This document shows, in pieces, positions 14,553 through 16,705 of a stretch of DNA of 16,705 nucleotides; the stretch's first letter is position 1, and every line of letters starts with the position of its first letter. The DNA is from Caryophanales bacterium (GTDB taxonomy: Bacteria; Bacillota_I; Bacilli_A; RFN20; CAG-826): contig JAEEHE010000115.1 in NCBI GenBank assembly GCA_016280685.1, positions 1 to 16,705 of the forward strand, given 5' to 3'. The position numbers and the translations under genes are program-made. The notes below the pieces were generated by a model. The model saw only the letters and a list, made by a program, of their open reading frames with translations, was not told the origin of the DNA and searched no databases.

Positions 14553-16685
14553 ATGAATAAGAATAGTATTCTTTCAAGAATAACTCTTTTGTTTAAGGCC
14601 GTACCTAAACTTGCAGTTATTCTTTTTTGTTTGACGGTGGTGGGAATGAACGTTCTCGCTCAATACCAACTCGTCTCTCTTCCCTTCCTAGCAATCAATG
14701 CGGGGATATGTATATCGTGGTTAGCTTTTTTAATTCTCGATATCATCACTAAACATTTCGGCGCTAAAGCCGCAAACTTTTTATCGATTTTAGCGATTAT
14801 CGTAAACCTTTTAGTAGGTTCTATTTTCTTTATATTAAGTATTGTTTTTGATAATCCGAGAGTAGATTTATTCGCTTTTAACGCTTGGTCTATCTTATTA
14901 GCGAGTACCATTGCCTTTATTGTCTCTGCTTTAACTAATAACTATGTTAACGTCTTTGTTGGAAAACAAATAAAGAGAAACCCCAATGGTGGATTAGCTT
15001 TTACATTAAGAAGTTTTATCTCAACGTTCTTAGGACAAATTGTCGATAATTTCTTATTTGTCTTCTTAGCTTTCTTCTTACTTCCCTATATTCCCTATGC
15101 GATTCAGGTGAGATGGACCATCTGGCAGTGTTTAGGCGCATCGGTTTTAGGAGCGATATTAGAACTCCTCAGTGAAATTATTTTCACACCTATCGGCTAT
15201 AAGATAGTGAACTATTGGAGAAAGAATAAAGTCGGAGAAGAATATATCAAAACTACCTATGAATTAGAAAAGATGTCCGCTTATGAAATCGGAGAATTAG
15301 TAAATAATAAAGTCTTCACTCCTTTAGAAGTGGTGAAATATTTTGAAGAGAGAATTAATAAAAAGAACAAAGATACCAACGCTTTTACATATGTAAAATT
15401 TAAAGAAGCGGAAGAATGCGCGAAGAAATTAGAAGAAAGAATTAATAACGGAGAAGATGTCGGGCCATTCGCCGGAGTTCCTTTTGGCTTAAAAGATTTC
15501 TTAGATTCAAAAAAGGGATGGACTAATAGCTGTGGTGGTATTCGTTCTTTAGATAGAATTGATCAAAATGATTCCCCGTTCTGTGAAGCGATGGAAAAAC
15601 TCGGTGGTATCGCGATTGGTAAATGCAACGCACCGACATATGGCTTTCGAGCGACATGCGATAACTATAGATACGGACCGACAAGAAATCCATTTAATTA
15701 TAAATATAATTCCGGTGGTTCTAGTGGTGGCAGCGCTTCCGCAGTTGGTGCGGGTTTACTTCCCATCGCTGAAGGCGGTGATGCCGGTGGATCCATTAGA
15801 GTGCCCGCTAGTTGGACTAATACTTTCGGTTTTAAAGCTTCTAATGGCACCATCGCTATGCATTACGCTAGTAGTGTGAATCCTGAATCTTTCCCTTTCT
15901 GCATGAATGGTGGTATTACCAAATCTGTGAAAGATGCGGCGATATTACTTAATGCCATGCAAAGATATGATAAAGAAGATCCTTTTAGTGTTAATAAAGA
16001 GAAGATTAATTATTGTGATTATTTAGATAAACCTATCAAAGGTTTGAAGATTGCTTATACCGATGATTTTGGTATCTTCCCTGTCGATGAACAAATCAAA
16101 AAGAGAGTGTATAAAAAAGCTAAAACTTTAGAAAGATTAGGCGCAAAAGTCGAAAGAGTGGATATCAAAATCCCTTATACACAAGAGAAATTATCGGAGC
16201 TTTGGGCAATCGCGATTTCGCAAGAATCCGCCGCTGAATGCTTAAAATACAAAAGTGAAGGTCTCGATTTAAGTGAAGATTTACCCAAAGAGTTACTTTA
16301 TTGGAACGATAGAGCATTAAAAGAAAAAGAACGATTATTTGAATATGTTAAGGCCAAAAAGGCCTTAAAATCGGTATTTGACCACCTCTTCCAAGAATAC
16401 GATTTAATCATTTCTCCCGTCACTTGTTGCCTTCCTCCCTTAAATAGTGATGATGGTAACACTAAAGGGCCGGAATACATCAATGGGCAAAAAGTCGATC
16501 CTTTAATCGGATTTGCGATGACCTATTTAGTGAACATTATCGGTAACCCCGCTTGTGCAATTCCCGCGGGATTTGGTAAGCATCATCTTCCTATCGGTTT
16601 ACAGATGATCGGTGATTACATGAAAGATGAAGTGGTGCTTAATTTTGCTGGTCAATATGAATCAATTAATCCTTGGCTAAAATAA
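14553..16685 (+). CDS. Fusion of a VUT/YhhQ-type transporter and an amidase-signature hydrolase
   Basis: This is a two-domain protein. Residues 1-222 are a membrane domain with about six helices (near 17-36, 42-62, 74-97, 107-130, 153-180, 190-215). Its pattern fits the VUT/YhhQ family of queuosine-precursor transporters: MNVLAQY early, FLILDIITKHFGAKAA, then RSFISTFLGQIVDNFLF, matching the R..xST..G(Q/N)..D..xF core of YhhQ. Residues about 235-710 are a full-length amidase-signature enzyme: GVPFGLKDF with catalytic Lys 314, NSGGSSGGSASA with cis-Ser 390, and GGDAGGSIRVPA with nucleophile Ser 414. The Ser-Ser spacing of 24 is as in GatA. The amidase should face the cytosol behind the transporter. 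This is probably not GatA of the tRNA amidotransferase, because gatB/gatC are absent and the membrane domain is alien to it. The natural substrate is unknown. AAGGAG (14542-14547) sets the start. The gene appears monocistronic within the window. Confidence 0.85.
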   Translation: MNKNSILSRITLLFKAVPKLAVILFCLTVVGMNVLAQYQLVSLPFLAINAGICISWLAFLILDIITKHFGAKAANFLSILAIIVNLLVGSIFFILSIVFDNPRVDLFAFNAWSILLASTIAFIVSALTNNYVNVFVGKQIKRNPNGGLAFTLRSFISTFLGQIVDNFLFVFLAFFLLPYIPYAIQVRWTIWQCLGASVLGAILELLSEIIFTPIGYKIVNYWRKNKVGEEYIKTTYELEKMSAYEIGELVNNKVFTPLEVVKYFEERINKKNKDTNAFTYVKFKEAEECAKKLEERINNGEDVGPFAGVPFGLKDFLDSKKGWTNSCGGIRSLDRIDQNDSPFCEAMEKLGGIAIGKCNAPTYGFRATCDNYRYGPTRNPFNYKYNSGGSSGGSASAVGAGLLPIAEGGDAGGSIRVPASWTNTFGFKASNGTIAMHYASSVNPESFPFCMNGGITKSVKDAAILLNAMQRYDKEDPFSVNKEKINYCDYLDKPIKGLKIAYTDDFGIFPVDEQIKKRVYKKAKTLERLGAKVERVDIKIPYTQEKLSELWAIAISQESAAECLKYKSEGLDLSEDLPKELLYWNDRALKEKERLFEYVKAKKALKSVFDHLFQEYDLIISPVTCCLPPLNSDDGNTKGPEYINGQKVDPLIGFAMTYLVNIIGNPACAIPAGFGKHHLPIGLQMIGDYMKDEVVLNFAGQYESINPWLK

Positions 16686-16705
16686 AAAGAGATATTATGA
16701 ACTGA

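Noticed and set aside
15559..15879. Open frame of 106 codons in another frame inside the amidase
   Set aside because: It is fully contained in the catalytic core of the amidase, which is intact, and shows no ribosome site or protein-like composition.
14553..16685. Annotation as GatA, subunit A of Asp/Glu-tRNA amidotransferase
   Set aside because: The amidase motifs are general to the signature family, gatC and gatB are not adjacent, and a transporter-like membrane domain is fused at the N-terminus.

Overview
The window looks like a chromosomal segment of an AT-rich, Gram-positive-lineage bacterium, most likely an uncultured gut-type member of the Bacilli/Mollicutes side of Bacillota. This rests on four observations: strong AG-rich Shine-Dalgarno sites, heavy use of TTA for leucine, Gram-positive-style lipoprotein signal peptides, and BspA-type leucine-rich-repeat (LRR) lipoproteins with InlB-type (Listeria-Bacteroides) repeats. 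The assignment is an inference from style, not from a marker gene. Tryptophan is encoded by TGG and no gene contains an in-frame TGA, so the standard bacterial code fits. Eight protein genes fill the window, with no RNA gene, transposon or CRISPR array.

Left and centre (1-12982) hold an envelope gene cluster built from a repeated theme. 'A' is a large secreted-ectodomain protein with one C-terminal membrane segment and a compact cytoplasmic domain. 'B' is an LRR lipoprotein. The order is A1 (5' end cut off by the window), terminator, B1-B2 (two lipoproteins in one operon), terminator, then an MscS-family channel gene with A2 directly behind it (14-nt gap), terminator, then B3. A1 and A2 are paralogues. 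Their ectodomains have diverged, but about 160 residues covering the membrane segment and cytoplasmic domain align without gaps at roughly 64% identity by hand count. The domain includes an invariant RCLHRC motif, and I recognise no family for it. Four intrinsic terminators point along the direction of transcription or sit between convergent genes, and three gene starts have plausible sigma-A-type promoters.

Right side (13044-16685): a convergent lipoprotein gene on the minus strand, apparently made of two related halves, is separated from B3 by a bidirectional terminator. Divergent from it is a gene for a fusion of an N-terminal VUT/YhhQ-type membrane transporter (the family of queuosine-precursor transporters) with a complete amidase-signature enzyme whose Lys-Ser-Ser triad is intact. 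Its transcript probably begins with a short hairpin.

Taken together, the cluster encodes surface-exposed lipoproteins, single-pass ectodomain proteins that could pass information or force across the membrane, and a tension-gated channel co-transcribed with one of them. The best candidates for something undescribed are the A-family with its MscS partner, and the transporter-amidase fusion.
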